Of a DNA stretch of 64,000 nt, positions 37,272 through 49,780 are shown one piece after another. The translations under genes and the position numbers were made by a program. Under the pieces are notes generated by a model that was not told the origin of the DNA, made no database searches, and was given only the letters and a program-made list of their open reading frames with translations. The stretch is from Flavobacterium sp. HBTb2-11-1 (GTDB lineage: Bacteria > Bacteroidota > Bacteroidia > Flavobacteriales > Flavobacteriaceae): assembly GCF_009826975.1 (NCBI RefSeq), contig NZ_WUMO01000002.1, forward strand, positions 434,001-498,000, given 5' to 3'. Each line of letters starts with the position of its first letter. Position 1 is the stretch's first letter.

Positions 37272-38516
37272 ATGATAAAAAATTATATAAAAACAAGCAT
37301 TTTAGCCCTATTTATGGGAAAAACTGTCGCACAGACTGTTAATATTGGAGATTTGGCAGTTGCTCCAAATACGCAGCTCTCAACTTTATTTGATTTTGAT
37401 AACAAGCCAAGTGGTAACTTATTAATTGACGGTAATTTTATTGCTTATGCAAATTTTAACAATGATGGATTAGTTACTTATAGTAATCTCAGTAATGGAA
37501 AAACTTTTTTCATAGGTACGCAGCAACAGTTTATTTCAGGTACCGAAATTGCGCATTTTCAAAATATAGTTTTTGAAAATACATCAGACTTAGTTCCTTT
37601 TCATCTCAAAACTGCTATTGAAGTGGGCAAAAATGTCGAATTTAAAAAGGGAATAGTTGATGGCGACAGTTATAACGGGAGAATGATTTTTGGTCAAAAT
37701 GCTTTCCATACTGATGCCAGCAATTTGAGTTTTGTTGATGGGAAAGTAGAAAATATAGGAAATCTAGATTTTGAATTCCCAGTTGGAGACCAATATTACT
37801 TTAGACCCTCCTATCACGATAAGGGAGCGAATATAAACAATATTTATACCACCCAATACTTTTTTCAAAATGCAGGGAATCAGCATCCTTATACGAGCAA
37901 AGATGAAACGATTATATCTATTGATGAAGCCGAATATTGGAACTTAACCCAAGATCAAGGTTCAGAGAATATTGTATTAAGCCTTACTCTAGACAAAAAT
38001 ACAACTCCTGCTTCTTTTTTTGAAGAAAATCCAGATACACAACTAGCAATAGTCCGTTGGGATGATAGTGTCAAAAAATGGGTAAACGAAGGCGGAGCAA
38101 CAACTGATCTTTTAACAGGAGCTAACTATTCTAAACTAATTGCAACACAAGTTGATGGATATGGGCTTTTTACAATCGCTATCGTAAAAAAAACAATCAA
38201 TCCTGATTCAGATCTAATTATTTATAATGCTGTATCTCCTAATGGCGACGGAATTAATGACAGTTTCTATATTAAAGGAATTGATAAATATCCAGATAAC
38301 CGAGTAGAAATATACAATCGTTGGGGAGTAAAAGTATTTGATGCCTCATCTTACAACGAAAGTGACGTAATGTTTAAAGGATATTCTGATGGGCGAAGCA
38401 CAGTAAAAAGAGGTGAAGGACTTCCAGCGGGAACGTATTTTTATGTTTTAAAATACAACAAAAACAATACACTAATTGAAAAAACTGGTTACTTATATAT
38501 TACGAATGATAATTAA
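37272..38516 (+). CDS. T9SS type B sorting-domain (gliding-motility C-terminal) protein, 414 aa
   Basis: Exported protein: signal peptide MIKNYIKTSILALFMGKTVAQ, a ~300-residue beta-rich region that I do not recognise, and a C-terminal type B T9SS sorting domain from about residue 320 (NAVSPNGDGINDSFYIKGI, VEIYNRWGVKVFD, LPAGTYFYVL, KTGYLYI). Known: type B domains, as on SprB, need a cognate PorP/SprF-like protein for secretion, and the next gene encodes exactly that. It is much shorter than SprB and carries no long repeats, so it may be the cell-surface anchor for the two larger proteins upstream. Confidence 0.85.
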   Translation: MIKNYIKTSILALFMGKTVAQTVNIGDLAVAPNTQLSTLFDFDNKPSGNLLIDGNFIAYANFNNDGLVTYSNLSNGKTFFIGTQQQFISGTEIAHFQNIVFENTSDLVPFHLKTAIEVGKNVEFKKGIVDGDSYNGRMIFGQNAFHTDASNLSFVDGKVENIGNLDFEFPVGDQYYFRPSYHDKGANINNIYTTQYFFQNAGNQHPYTSKDETIISIDEAEYWNLTQDQGSENIVLSLTLDKNTTPASFFEENPDTQLAIVRWDDSVKKWVNEGGATTDLLTGANYSKLIATQVDGYGLFTIAIVKKTINPDSDLIIYNAVSPNGDGINDSFYIKGIDKYPDNRVEIYNRWGVKVFDASSYNESDVMFKGYSDGRSTVKRGEGLPAGTYFYVLKYNKNNTLIEKTGYLYITNDN

Positions 38517-38597
38517 GGTTAGTCAAAAAAAACTTAATGGCTATATGATACTTAATATCACACACTGAAAAAAAATAGTAATCGTAAATATGCTGCT

Positions 38598-39515
38598 ATG
38601 AAAATAAAATTATTCTATTTCGCTTTTATATTAATATCCTTTACTGGTTATGCACAGCAGGATGCGCAGTATACGCAGTACATGTATAATACTATCGTTA
38701 TAAATCCGGCTTATGCAGGATCACGAGGTGCTTTGAGCCTTTTTGGGCTATACAGGACGCAATGGGTAGGTCTGGATGGAGCGCCAGAGACAAGCAGTTT
38801 TTCCATCAACACGCCAATAAATAACAGCAGAGTTGGTCTCGGACTTTCATTAGTAAATGATAAAATAGGCCCTACAAATGAAAATAATATATCGGCAGAT
38901 GTATCTTATACCATACAGACTTCACCCGATTTTAAGCTTTCTTTTGGTATTAAGGGAACAGCCAATATCTTTAACCTCGATGTCAACAAGCTGAATCCAG
39001 CAGATCAGGGAGATCCACAGTTTCAGGATTTAGACAATAAATTTTCTCCTAACGTTGGAGCTGGTATTTACTGGCATTCAGACAAGGCTTATATTGGATT
39101 TTCGGTTCCAAACTTCATCGAAACCAATAGATATGATGATAATGATGTGGCAATTTATAAGGATAAAATCAACTACTATTTAATGGGAGGTTATGTTTTT
39201 AATCTTGATAAGTATCAGTATTATAAATTTAAACCCGCTGTATTGGCTAAAATGGTTGAAGGGGCACCGCTTCAGGTCGATATTTCTGCCAACTTTATGT
39301 TTGTTGACAGATTTGTCCTGGGAGTCGCCTACAGATGGAGCGCATCGTTAAGCGCAATGGTAGGATTTCAGATAACTGACGGATTGTATCTGGGTTATGG
39401 GTACGACCGCGAAACGACAAAACTGAATAATTATAATTCAGGATCGCATGAGATATTTCTACGTTATGAATTCTTCAAAAATAATGGAAAAATGACAACT
39501 CCCCGTTTCTTCTAA
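38598..39515 (+). CDS. PorP/SprF family T9SS outer-membrane protein
   Basis: A 305-aa outer-membrane beta-barrel of the PorP/SprF family. Signal peptide MKIKLFYFAFILISFTGYAQ is followed by the family hallmark QYTQYMYNTIVINPAYAGSRG and LFGLYRTQWVGLDGAPET. It ends with ...IFLRYEF, a C-terminal barrel strand, before a short basic tail. Known: SprF-like proteins assist secretion and surface attachment of type B sorting-domain partners. Here it follows such a partner and precedes an OmpA-family protein, the usual order in Flavobacterium sprB-like loci. Confidence 0.9.
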   Translation: MKIKLFYFAFILISFTGYAQQDAQYTQYMYNTIVINPAYAGSRGALSLFGLYRTQWVGLDGAPETSSFSINTPINNSRVGLGLSLVNDKIGPTNENNISADVSYTIQTSPDFKLSFGIKGTANIFNLDVNKLNPADQGDPQFQDLDNKFSPNVGAGIYWHSDKAYIGFSVPNFIETNRYDDNDVAIYKDKINYYLMGGYVFNLDKYQYYKFKPAVLAKMVEGAPLQVDISANFMFVDRFVLGVAYRWSASLSAMVGFQITDGLYLGYGYDRETTKLNNYNSGSHEIFLRYEFFKNNGKMTTPRFF

Positions 39516-39526
39516 AAAAGAATATT

Positions 39527-41458
39527 ATGAAAAATTATAAACTTATATACTTAATAACCTTAAGCGTTTTTTATGGCTATTCGCAAGAATCAAAAGTAAA
39601 ATCGGGTGACAAAAAATACGATAGCTATGCTTATATAGATGCTATAAAAACATATGAAAGAATCGCTGATAAAGGATACAAGTCTGAAGATCTTTTCAAA
39701 AAACTTGGCAACTCTTATTACTTTAATTCAGATTTCGAAGCAGCCGCCAAATGGTACGGCGAACTTTTTGCTCTAAATCCAACTCCCGAAGCCGAGTACT
39801 ATTATAGATACGCCCAATCTTTAAAATCAACTGGCCAGACTGATAAAGCAAGCGCAATCTTAAATGAATTCAGCACTAAATATAAGAACGATTCCAGAGC
39901 AAAACTATATGCTAAAAACACGAATTATCTTGAGCAGATCAAAGCCAATTCTGGACGATATAAAATTGAAGATGCCGGAATTAATTCAAAGTATTCTGAT
40001 TATGGAAGTTTTGTTTATAATAATAAAATTTATTTCGCATCTGCAAGGGATACAGGAAATTTCAGCAAGAGAAAACACAAATGGACAGGCGAATATTTTA
40101 CCAATATTTATAATGCCAGTATTGATGCGGCAACAGGAACTCCATCAAAAGTAAATAAAATCAAGTCATTGCTGAACAGCCGTTTCCACGAATCGACCAT
40201 TATATTTACTAAAAACGGAAAAACGGCATATTTTACCCGAAATAATTTTATCGATGGCAAAAAAGGAAAAGATGACAATGAAATTACACTCGTAAAAATT
40301 TACAAAGCTGACTTTGAAAATGAAAAATTCAGCAACATTATCGCCCTTCCCTTTACCAGTGACAATTACACCACTGCTCATCCTGCATTAAGCCCTGACG
40401 AGAAAACTTTATATTTTGCATCAGACATGCCAGGCACAATGGGACAATCTGATATTTACAAAGTAAGCGTTAAAGTCAACGGCAGCTTTGGAAGTCCTGA
40501 GAATCTTGGTTCTTCAATCAATACTGAAGGTAAGGAAACCTTCCCATACGTAACCAGCGAAAATGAAATTTACTTTGCCTCAGATGGCCATCCTGGACTT
40601 GGCGGTTTGGATGTTTTTGTCGGACAAATTGAAAATAACGGCACCATTAGCAACATCCAGAATCTTGGAAGCGATATCAATTCACCAAAAGATGATTTTG
40701 CCTATATCATTGATCCGCTTTCCAGACAAGGCTACTTCAGTTCCAATAAAGACGGCGGACAGGGTTCTGATGATATTTATAAATTTACAGAAACACGTCA
40801 ATTGAAATGTCTGCAGGAATTAAATGGTGTAATAACAGATTCGCAAAGCGGTGTGGTGCTTCCGGGAACGGAACTTACTTTGTATGAAAATCAAAAAATT
40901 ATAAAATCGAGCATTTCCAATAATAGCGGAGAATATACGTTTGCAGTAGAGTGCGGAAAAACTTATATGGTACGGGCTCAAAAAGTGGAATATGATACTA
41001 AGGAAGAATTAGTAACTATTGGAAAAGTATCCGGAAAAACCAATCTTCCCATCGCGCTTGACAAATCAATCTGTAAGGTTACAGTTGGAGATGATTTAGG
41101 GAAATGTTTTGGCATAAAAATGATCTATTTTGATTTGGATAAATATAATATCCGCACCGAAGCCGCCATAGATTTAGAAAAAATATTAGATGTTCTAAAT
41201 CAGCATCCAAATATGAAACTCGACATCCGTTCTCATACCGACAGTAGAGCCTCACATCAATATAATCTGAGATTATCTGGCCAGAGAGCAAAAGCCACTT
41301 TAAACTGGCTAATCAAAAACGGAGTCGCCGAGAATCGTTTAACAGCAAAAGGATATGGCGAAACGCAATTGGTAAACAACTGCTCTGATGGTGTGAACTG
41401 TTCTGAAGATCAGCATCAGATGAATCGTAGAAGTGAGTTTATTATAACTGGTTTATAA
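39527..41458 (+). CDS. OmpA-family protein with TPR and beta-propeller (PorE-like)
   Basis: A 643-aa exported protein (signal to about residue 20, FYGYSQ). Domains: TPR-like helices at about 20-130; a PD40/WD40-type beta-propeller at about 145-430, with repeats such as LSPDEKTLYFASDMPG, SENEIYFASDGHPGLGG and RQGYFSSNKDGGQGSDDIY; a carboxypeptidase-regulatory-like fold at about 430-510; and a C-terminal OmpA peptidoglycan-binding domain at about 535-640 (YFDLDKYNI, RSHTDSR, NRRSEFI). This is the PorE architecture, which links T9SS components to peptidoglycan. It closes the operon 14 bp before a convergent antiporter gene and likely anchors the surface complex. Confidence 0.85.
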   Translation: MKNYKLIYLITLSVFYGYSQESKVKSGDKKYDSYAYIDAIKTYERIADKGYKSEDLFKKLGNSYYFNSDFEAAAKWYGELFALNPTPEAEYYYRYAQSLKSTGQTDKASAILNEFSTKYKNDSRAKLYAKNTNYLEQIKANSGRYKIEDAGINSKYSDYGSFVYNNKIYFASARDTGNFSKRKHKWTGEYFTNIYNASIDAATGTPSKVNKIKSLLNSRFHESTIIFTKNGKTAYFTRNNFIDGKKGKDDNEITLVKIYKADFENEKFSNIIALPFTSDNYTTAHPALSPDEKTLYFASDMPGTMGQSDIYKVSVKVNGSFGSPENLGSSINTEGKETFPYVTSENEIYFASDGHPGLGGLDVFVGQIENNGTISNIQNLGSDINSPKDDFAYIIDPLSRQGYFSSNKDGGQGSDDIYKFTETRQLKCLQELNGVITDSQSGVVLPGTELTLYENQKIIKSSISNNSGEYTFAVECGKTYMVRAQKVEYDTKEELVTIGKVSGKTNLPIALDKSICKVTVGDDLGKCFGIKMIYFDLDKYNIRTEAAIDLEKILDVLNQHPNMKLDIRSHTDSRASHQYNLRLSGQRAKATLNWLIKNGVAENRLTAKGYGETQLVNNCSDGVNCSEDQHQMNRRSEFIITGL

Positions 41459-41472
41459 ATTTTAATCAATCA

Positions 41473-43590
41473 TTATTTAAAAATATTTCGAATTGCTTTT
41501 CCTATTTCTGCAAAATCATCATGACTGCTTACAGATCTTTTTTCTGTATTGTTTGAAGCAATTTTAGAAAAAGGATAAATAAGCATATAATTATTGTTAT
41601 TAAACCTGTGATTCAAAAGATCTGGAATATCTCTCATTCTGGGAAAATACGAATGCATTCCTCGGTCTCCCATCATAATCACTAGACCCTCGTTTTCTTC
41701 AATGGAAAGTGCTGTCTGTTCTGCATTTTCCCAATTTGAGAAAACATCAAATGTGGCTTCTATAGAGGCTTTTTTTGCAATTCTTTTCAGAATATCCAGT
41801 GTTTTCTCTTTTCCATAAAAACTCATTTTTGCTCCAGAATTACGGCCTATATTCCAGATTCTTAACATCGAATGAAAAAAACCAGCATCCAGTTCGGCAT
41901 CTGCTGGTATAAAAACCAAATATCTTTTAATCGTGGCGGCAGGCTGTACGGCGTGATATACCATCAAATTGATGCTTTTATTTCGAAGATAACCGTTATA
42001 CAAATTATACACAAATGAAGCCGAAAAACCTTTTCCGCCTTCAAGCCCTACAATAAGGTCTGTAATTTCTTTTTCTTTTATCACATTACTTATTCCGCTT
42101 GCTATATCATTGTCGTGACGTGTAATTGGGTGCAATTCAACATCGGCAGCAGAAGCGGCTTTAATAGCATTTTCTAAAATCCGTTCGGCATTTTTTTCAG
42201 AAGATTCATTGGCATCTTCGTTAATTACATTTACAGCATACAGCTGTTTATTTGCAGAGGACTTTACCATCAGTCCAAGATTGACCATTTTTTCAACAGT
42301 AGCCTCATGGTTTACTGCCAAAAGTATATTTTCTTTCTCTTCGTTCTTACCCGATACAGTATTGTCCTTATCTGCCTGCGCTATACGCTGTGCACTTGCC
42401 ATCGACACAAAAGATGATACGGTACAAGAAACGAGAATAAGAAGAATACTGCCATTCAGCACATGTTCATTTAAAAGTCTTATAGGTTCTCCCGCATCAT
42501 TTTCTCCAATAATTATATTATATCCCACCATTACAGAAGCCAGCGTAGCTGCCGCAGATGCAGAACTCAGTCCAAAAATCAGCTGACCTTCATCGTTAGT
42601 GAGTTTAAATGTCTTTTTCGTCAGCATAGCAGCGACGTATTTTCCTCCAATAGAAGCAATAAGCATAATTGATGCTACCCACAATGTCTCCCAACTTTGT
42701 ATAAAAGCACTAAAATCAATCAGCATTCCGACACTTATTAAAAAGAAAGGAATAAAAATGGCATTTCCGACAAACTCCACCCTATTCATCAACGATGAAG
42801 TATGCGGAATTAACTTGTTTAAAGCCAATCCAGCAAAAAAAGCTCCAATAATAGATTCGATACCTGCCAATTCAGCTAAAAGTGCCGCCAAATAAATCAT
42901 GACGAGTACAAAAAGATATTGAGAAATTTTATCCTCCACATTTTTAAAAAACCAGCGGGCAATTATTGGAAAAACAAGCAGTACAATTAATGTAAAAATG
43001 ACCATCGAAACTGATAACTTCATCCAGAAAGCTGTTCCGACTTCTCCCTGTGACATTCCGACTACAGCGGCCAAAACGAGAAGCGAAAGCACATCGGTAA
43101 TCATCGTTCCTCCCACTGTTATATTAACTGCAAGATTTTTGGCAATTCCTAATCCGCTTACCATCGGGTAAACGATTAAAGTATGTGACGAAAAAAGACT
43201 GGCAAAAAGAATTGAGGTAAGCAATGAAAATCCCAGTATATAGTAACCACCAACAAGTCCTAAAATAAACGGAACAGCAAAAGTGAAAATAGAAAAAATA
43301 ATACTCTTCCATTTGTTCTTTTTAAAATCGACCATATCGATTTCCAGACCCGCTAAAAACATAATGTACAAAAGACCCGTAGTTCCAGTAACTACTACAC
43401 TGCTATCTCTAGAGAGCACTCCAAAACCATTTGGACCTATTAGCGCACCGGCGATAATAAGTCCCAACAGATGCGGCACTTTAATTTTATTCAATAAAAG
43501 CGGAATGCATAAAATGATGATAATTTCGATAAGATACTTTAACAAAGGATCTTCAATAGGAAAACTTATATGATGTATACTCAGCTGCAT
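41473..43590 (-). CDS. CPA2-family cation:proton antiporter with USP-like tail
   Basis: A 705-aa inner-membrane antiporter. About 12 hydrophobic segments occupy residues 1-400 and form the Na+/H+ exchanger domain (KIPHLLGLIIAGALIGPNGFG near the start, LAGIESIIGAFFAGLALNK, FFLISVGMLIDF). The cytoplasmic C-terminal half (about 420-690) resembles tandem universal stress protein domains (ENILLAVNHEATVEKMVNLG; ITDLIVGLEGGKG). This layout is common in Bacteroidota CPA2 proteins of the KefB/NhaS type; the ion is not certain. A lipoprotein gene starts 3 bp upstream on the same strand and is probably co-transcribed. Confidence 0.85.
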   Translation of the reverse strand: MQLSIHHISFPIEDPLLKYLIEIIIILCIPLLLNKIKVPHLLGLIIAGALIGPNGFGVLSRDSSVVVTGTTGLLYIMFLAGLEIDMVDFKKNKWKSIIFSIFTFAVPFILGLVGGYYILGFSLLTSILFASLFSSHTLIVYPMVSGLGIAKNLAVNITVGGTMITDVLSLLVLAAVVGMSQGEVGTAFWMKLSVSMVIFTLIVLLVFPIIARWFFKNVEDKISQYLFVLVMIYLAALLAELAGIESIIGAFFAGLALNKLIPHTSSLMNRVEFVGNAIFIPFFLISVGMLIDFSAFIQSWETLWVASIMLIASIGGKYVAAMLTKKTFKLTNDEGQLIFGLSSASAAATLASVMVGYNIIIGENDAGEPIRLLNEHVLNGSILLILVSCTVSSFVSMASAQRIAQADKDNTVSGKNEEKENILLAVNHEATVEKMVNLGLMVKSSANKQLYAVNVINEDANESSEKNAERILENAIKAASAADVELHPITRHDNDIASGISNVIKEKEITDLIVGLEGGKGFSASFVYNLYNGYLRNKSINLMVYHAVQPAATIKRYLVFIPADAELDAGFFHSMLRIWNIGRNSGAKMSFYGKEKTLDILKRIAKKASIEATFDVFSNWENAEQTALSIEENEGLVIMMGDRGMHSYFPRMRDIPDLLNHRFNNNNYMLIYPFSKIASNNTEKRSVSSHDDFAEIGKAIRNIFK

Positions 43591-43593
43591 AAA

Positions 43594-44169
43594 TTACTTT
43601 TTATTGGATGGAGTAAGTTCGACTGAGAATTTTGCGATGCAATTATCTTGACCAGTGATGGTCTGGGTACCTTTGATTATATTTTTTTTAATATCATCAA
43701 GTACCACGCTAACTTTTATTTTGTTTTTAGCAGAGGCTTCTTTTGCCGAATCCAGCACTATTTTATTCTCAAGATATTGTCCTGTAAAAACCCGTTTAAT
43801 TTCATTATTGCTCAATACATTGGTATACATTCCTGTCGAATCTGAGCGGAACTCCCAAGTTTCAGTGCGCTGATCGCCAATGACATAATTACTGCAATTC
43901 GATTCCCTGCAGACCATTTTGCTGTTCCATGCTGCTTTAAGGTTTTCTGGCCATTCTTTTATTTTAGGAAGCGTGTCTTTTACTGTAGAAAGAGACAGTA
44001 AACTGTCTTTCATTTTTAATAGCTTTTCGTATTCTGCTTCTTTATCTTGAAACTGTTTCTCCCTTTCTAAAAGTGAGTTTTCGCGCACAATAAGCTCCTG
44101 CTCTTTTTTGTTTCCGCAAGAATATAATGCAAGTATAAAACCGACAAGAATAAGTCCTTTTAAAGTCAT
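43594..44169 (-). CDS. Lipoprotein with coiled coil, 191 aa
   Basis: Signal peptide with lipobox ALYSCG (lipidated C18), then a heptad-rich helix at about residues 22-60 (LIVRENSLLEREKQFQDKE), then a ~110-aa beta-rich domain with Cys pairs (MVCRESNCSNYVIGD). The domain tests no known motif. It is encoded immediately upstream of the antiporter with a 3-bp gap, so a shared function such as an envelope stress response is possible but unproven. Confidence 0.6.
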   Translation of the reverse strand: MTLKGLILVGFILALYSCGNKKEQELIVRENSLLEREKQFQDKEAEYEKLLKMKDSLLSLSTVKDTLPKIKEWPENLKAAWNSKMVCRESNCSNYVIGDQRTETWEFRSDSTGMYTNVLSNNEIKRVFTGQYLENKIVLDSAKEASAKNKIKVSVVLDDIKKNIIKGTQTITGQDNCIAKFSVELTPSNKK

Positions 44170-44239
44170 AAGAATTGATTTTGGATTCTACAAGTTAAGC
44201 AGAAAAATCCTTTTAACCTTCCAAAAACTGATAAAAAAG

Positions 44240-44267
44240 AAAAAGACGCCAATTATGGCGTCTTTTT
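44240..44267. terminator. Terminator of katG
   Basis: AAAAAGACGCCA and TGGCGTCTTTTT flank a short loop (ATTA region); stem of 7 GC-rich pairs extended by A/T pairs. It lies 20-50 bp past the katG stop on the minus strand and has U/A runs on both sides. Confidence 0.85.
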
Positions 44268-44290
44268 ACGTTTATTGCTTTTCGCTAATA

Positions 44291-47050
<2,760 letters not shown>

Positions 47051-47839
47051 ATGAAGAAATTCTTAAAATTAACCAGTATGCTATTAACCATAGCATTAGT
47101 TCTTAGTTCTTGCGAAAAAGAACAGGAAGAAGCAAATACGCCCCAAACCGCTAAAAAAGAGGCACAGCAAATCGCTAGTAAAGATACTCTCGCATCTAAC
47201 TCGGTGCTGGATGGCACCACAGCAAGAGGTACAGCTGGAGCACGAACAATTACATTGCAAACCAATACACTATCTTGCCCTGGCGGTTTATGCACCTCAT
47301 ATGGTGTTTGGTCAACTGGCGTTTATACAGTTTGGTTCCAAATGAAATTTAATAACGGATTTTACTGGAGCCGAGGCGGAAAATGCGGGTACGGAATCTT
47401 AATTGGTGACCAAAATACAGGTGGCGATGCCGCATGGGATGGAAATGGCGGAAGCGCCAGATTTATGTGGTATTGTCCAAATGGATCAAACACAGCCAAA
47501 GGAAGCGGTGCTTATCTTCAGCCTTATGTATATTATAGAGATCAGCCAGGACAGTATGGAAATGATTTTGGAAAGAAATATTACATTCAAGAAGGTGTTA
47601 CGTATAACTGCCAGATATCTGTGAAGCTAAATACTGGCTCAAATACAGACGGGTATGTAAAATATTATGTAAATGGCACAGAAATTTTGAATGAAAAAAT
47701 TCGCTGGGTAACGAACGATTCTAAGCGAAATGTAAATGCTGTAAGCTTTCACACTTTCCGCGGAGGAAGCCAAGATTACTGGACAGCTCCTGTAACAAGT
47801 TCTATCTATTATCCGAGCGCTTCTTGGGACGCTTTATAA
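47051..47839 (+). CDS. Polysaccharide lyase family 14-like lipoprotein
   Basis: A 262-aa predicted surface or periplasmic lipoprotein. Lipobox ALVLSSC gives lipidated C21, followed by a Ser/Thr/Ala-rich linker to about residue 70. The rest resembles the PL14-type jelly roll: VYTVWFQMKFNNGFYWSRGGK, CGYGILIG, ARFMWYC, a YVYYRDQPGQYG strand and NAVSFHTFRGGSQDYWTAP, where the FH/TF.GGS motif and downstream aromatic residues correspond to the fold's conserved edge. PL14 enzymes cleave alginate or glucuronan; the substrate here is not known. It stands alone with its own terminator. Confidence 0.65.
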   Translation: MKKFLKLTSMLLTIALVLSSCEKEQEEANTPQTAKKEAQQIASKDTLASNSVLDGTTARGTAGARTITLQTNTLSCPGGLCTSYGVWSTGVYTVWFQMKFNNGFYWSRGGKCGYGILIGDQNTGGDAAWDGNGGSARFMWYCPNGSNTAKGSGAYLQPYVYYRDQPGQYGNDFGKKYYIQEGVTYNCQISVKLNTGSNTDGYVKYYVNGTEILNEKIRWVTNDSKRNVNAVSFHTFRGGSQDYWTAPVTSSIYYPSASWDAL

Positions 47840-47932
47840 TTTATAAACTTTAAATACAATTTGGACCGGAAAAAATAAATATGCAACTCCGATGCTTTTT
47901 ATTATTATTAATAAAAAGATCGGAGTTGTTAT
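47831..47932 (+). repeat. 100-bp repeat copy 1 with terminator hairpin
   Basis: Includes the last codons of the PL14-like gene, the shared TTTAAATACAATTTGGACCGGAAA stretch and a hairpin: CAACTCCGAT at 47884-47893 pairs with ATCGGAGTTG at 47919-47928, extended inside by CTTTTTATT/AATAAAAAG. It is an effective terminator for the PL14-like gene and for the convergent HxlR gene. Its counterpart is at 49835-49934. Confidence 0.85.
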
Positions 47933-47941
47933 TTAAAAAAA

Positions 47942-48265
47942 TTAATCCAAAGCCATTTGTTTTTCTCCCCAAATTCGCATTTGATCAATAAACGGAACTA
48001 GCTCTTTTCCCGTTTCAGAAAGTCGATATTCTACACGTGGCGGAACCTCTTTATACACTTTTCTTCTAATTAAATCATCAGATTCTAATTCCCGAAGCGT
48101 TTGAGTAAGCATTTTTGGAGTTATACCTTCTACAATCCTTTTCAGTTCGCCATATCGCATGATGCCGTCCTTTAAATACCACAAAATTCTTCCCTTATAC
48201 TTGCCGCCAATTCTTTGAAAAGCATAATCGACAGGACAATAAGCAGATTTATCTTTTTTTATCAT
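47942..48265 (-). CDS. HxlR-family transcriptional regulator
   Basis: A 107-aa winged-helix regulator of the HxlR/MarR-like type. It starts with a Cys-containing CPVDYAFQRIGGKYKGRILWYL and continues with FYGELKR-like MRYGELKRIVEGITPKMLTQTLRELE and the wing VPPRVEYRLSETGKEL, all standard for the family. The conserved N-terminal Cys (residue 10) is the residue oxidised in thiol-sensing members such as HypR/YodB. It is divergent from the NIPSNAP pair with a 129-bp shared promoter that contains ATACT-TTT-AGTAT, a likely site for regulation of that pair. Confidence 0.85.
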   Translation of the reverse strand: MIKKDKSAYCPVDYAFQRIGGKYKGRILWYLKDGIMRYGELKRIVEGITPKMLTQTLRELESDDLIRRKVYKEVPPRVEYRLSETGKELVPFIDQMRIWGEKQMALD

Positions 48266-48394
48266 TTTTTTCGTTTTTTAACTACTGATAATCAGCATTA
48301 ATATACTTTTAGTATGTAGATTACCAAATTGTACCTACTTGCCATAAATATATCAATTAATTTACTTTGTATATCTCTTTAAAGGAAAATAAAT

Positions 48395-49090
48395 ATGGTT
48401 TATACTAAACAAGAATACTCAGAAGATATTAATGTGCTGGAAATTCGAAATTATTTGCTCAAAACTAATTTAGCCGATACATTCAGCAATTATTTCCATT
48501 CCAAATTTGTTAATCCCATGAATGAATTGGGGGGATATACTTTAGGCGAATTTAAAATCGATTCTGACAACGATAGATTTGTCTGGTTTCGCGGTTTTAA
48601 GGACATGAAAACAAGAGTGAAATTTCTCAACGATTTTTACTGCGAAAGCGATACGTGGAAAAAACACGGAAAAGAAGCAAATGAAATGATGATAAACTCT
48701 GACCATGTTTATTTGCTCAAACCTTTATATAAAAATAAAGCTCTTAAAACTGACAAATCTTATACGGTTGTTGATTTCTACATTTGCAACAGCACGATTG
48801 AAAAGGTTATAAGGTTATTTGATGAGGAGTACATTCCGTTTTTGAAAGGTTTAAATAGTACTGATTTTTCTTTGTGGATCAGTGAAATGGCAGAAAATGA
48901 TTTTCCGAGACTTCCTGTTTTTCAGGATAAAAACCTTTTGGTAACCATTACCCATTATAAAGACAAAACCGATTACGAAACAAAGCAAAAAGCAATTCAG
49001 GATATGCCATCTGCATTAAAATTTTCCATGCAATCATTGATAACTATTCATAATCAATTACTACTTTTAAACAAAAAAGGTAAAAAATGA
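48395..49090 (+). CDS. NIPSNAP-family protein
   Basis: A 231-aa soluble protein with a NIPSNAP-type dimeric alpha/beta barrel in the first half (VLEIRNYLLK, then GGYTLGEF, FVWFRGFKDM and the DSDTWKKHG-like ESDTWKKHGKEANEMM) and a second, similar half (TYTVVDFYIC). It is the first gene of a pair translationally coupled by an ATGA overlap and is divergent from the HxlR regulator. HxlR targets often encode quinone or aldehyde detoxification enzymes, so a stress function is possible, but not shown. Confidence 0.75.
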   Translation: MVYTKQEYSEDINVLEIRNYLLKTNLADTFSNYFHSKFVNPMNELGGYTLGEFKIDSDNDRFVWFRGFKDMKTRVKFLNDFYCESDTWKKHGKEANEMMINSDHVYLLKPLYKNKALKTDKSYTVVDFYICNSTIEKVIRLFDEEYIPFLKGLNSTDFSLWISEMAENDFPRLPVFQDKNLLVTITHYKDKTDYETKQKAIQDMPSALKFSMQSLITIHNQLLLLNKKGKK

Positions 49091-49641
49091 TACCAACTGA
49101 AGATCTAGAAATACCGAAAATAAATTTTGATGTAAATGGAGCCTTAATAATTACACCTTCTGCAACTTCTTCTAAAGATGATTTTGATTTTTTTCAAGGA
49201 AAGTGGAAACTCCATAACAGAAAACTTAATTCCAGATTATCCAATTGCACGGAATGGACTGAATTTGAGTCAACTCAAGAAATGTATAAAGTACTCAACG
49301 GAATTGGCAATATTGATAATTTTCTAGCCAATTTTGATGGGCAACCGTTTGAGGGAATGACCGTCAGGTTATTTAATCCTAAGACCAAATTATGGAGCAT
49401 TTACTGGGCAGATTCTAATGAAGGGAGATTAGACGAACCTGTATTGGGTTCTTTTGAAAATAATGTCGGCCATTTCATTACTAAGGATGTTTTTAACGGA
49501 AAGGATATTCTAGTGATTTTTCGTTGGGATGCAAGAGACCGAAATAATCCTGTTTGGAGCCAAGCATTCTCTGAAGACAACGGAAGTTCTTGGGAATGGA
49601 ATTGGTATATGTATATGTCAAAATTTGAAAATGCAGAGTAA
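49087..49641 (+). CDS. DUF1579-like beta-barrel protein, 184 aa
   Basis: A soluble 184-aa protein of the type that carries FDFFQGKWKLHNRKL, WSIYWADSNEGRLDEP and a closing SSWEWNWYMYMSKF, a lipocalin/FABP-like small-molecule binding barrel (DUF1579-like). Its first codon overlaps the stop of the NIPSNAP gene by 4 bp, so the two are co-translated and probably share a substrate. No catalytic residues are obvious. Confidence 0.6.
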   Translation: MIPTEDLEIPKINFDVNGALIITPSATSSKDDFDFFQGKWKLHNRKLNSRLSNCTEWTEFESTQEMYKVLNGIGNIDNFLANFDGQPFEGMTVRLFNPKTKLWSIYWADSNEGRLDEPVLGSFENNVGHFITKDVFNGKDILVIFRWDARDRNNPVWSQAFSEDNGSSWEWNWYMYMSKFENAE

Positions 49642-49780
49642 TTATTTTTAAATTTATTCAGCTGAAGTGATCCAGAAAAGTTAAACTCAAAAAATTACAG
49701 CAGGAAAGAACAAGGGAATGGAGATGTATGATTAGACATAATTGAAATTCTTTGATTTGCATTGTATCCAATCTTTGCGG

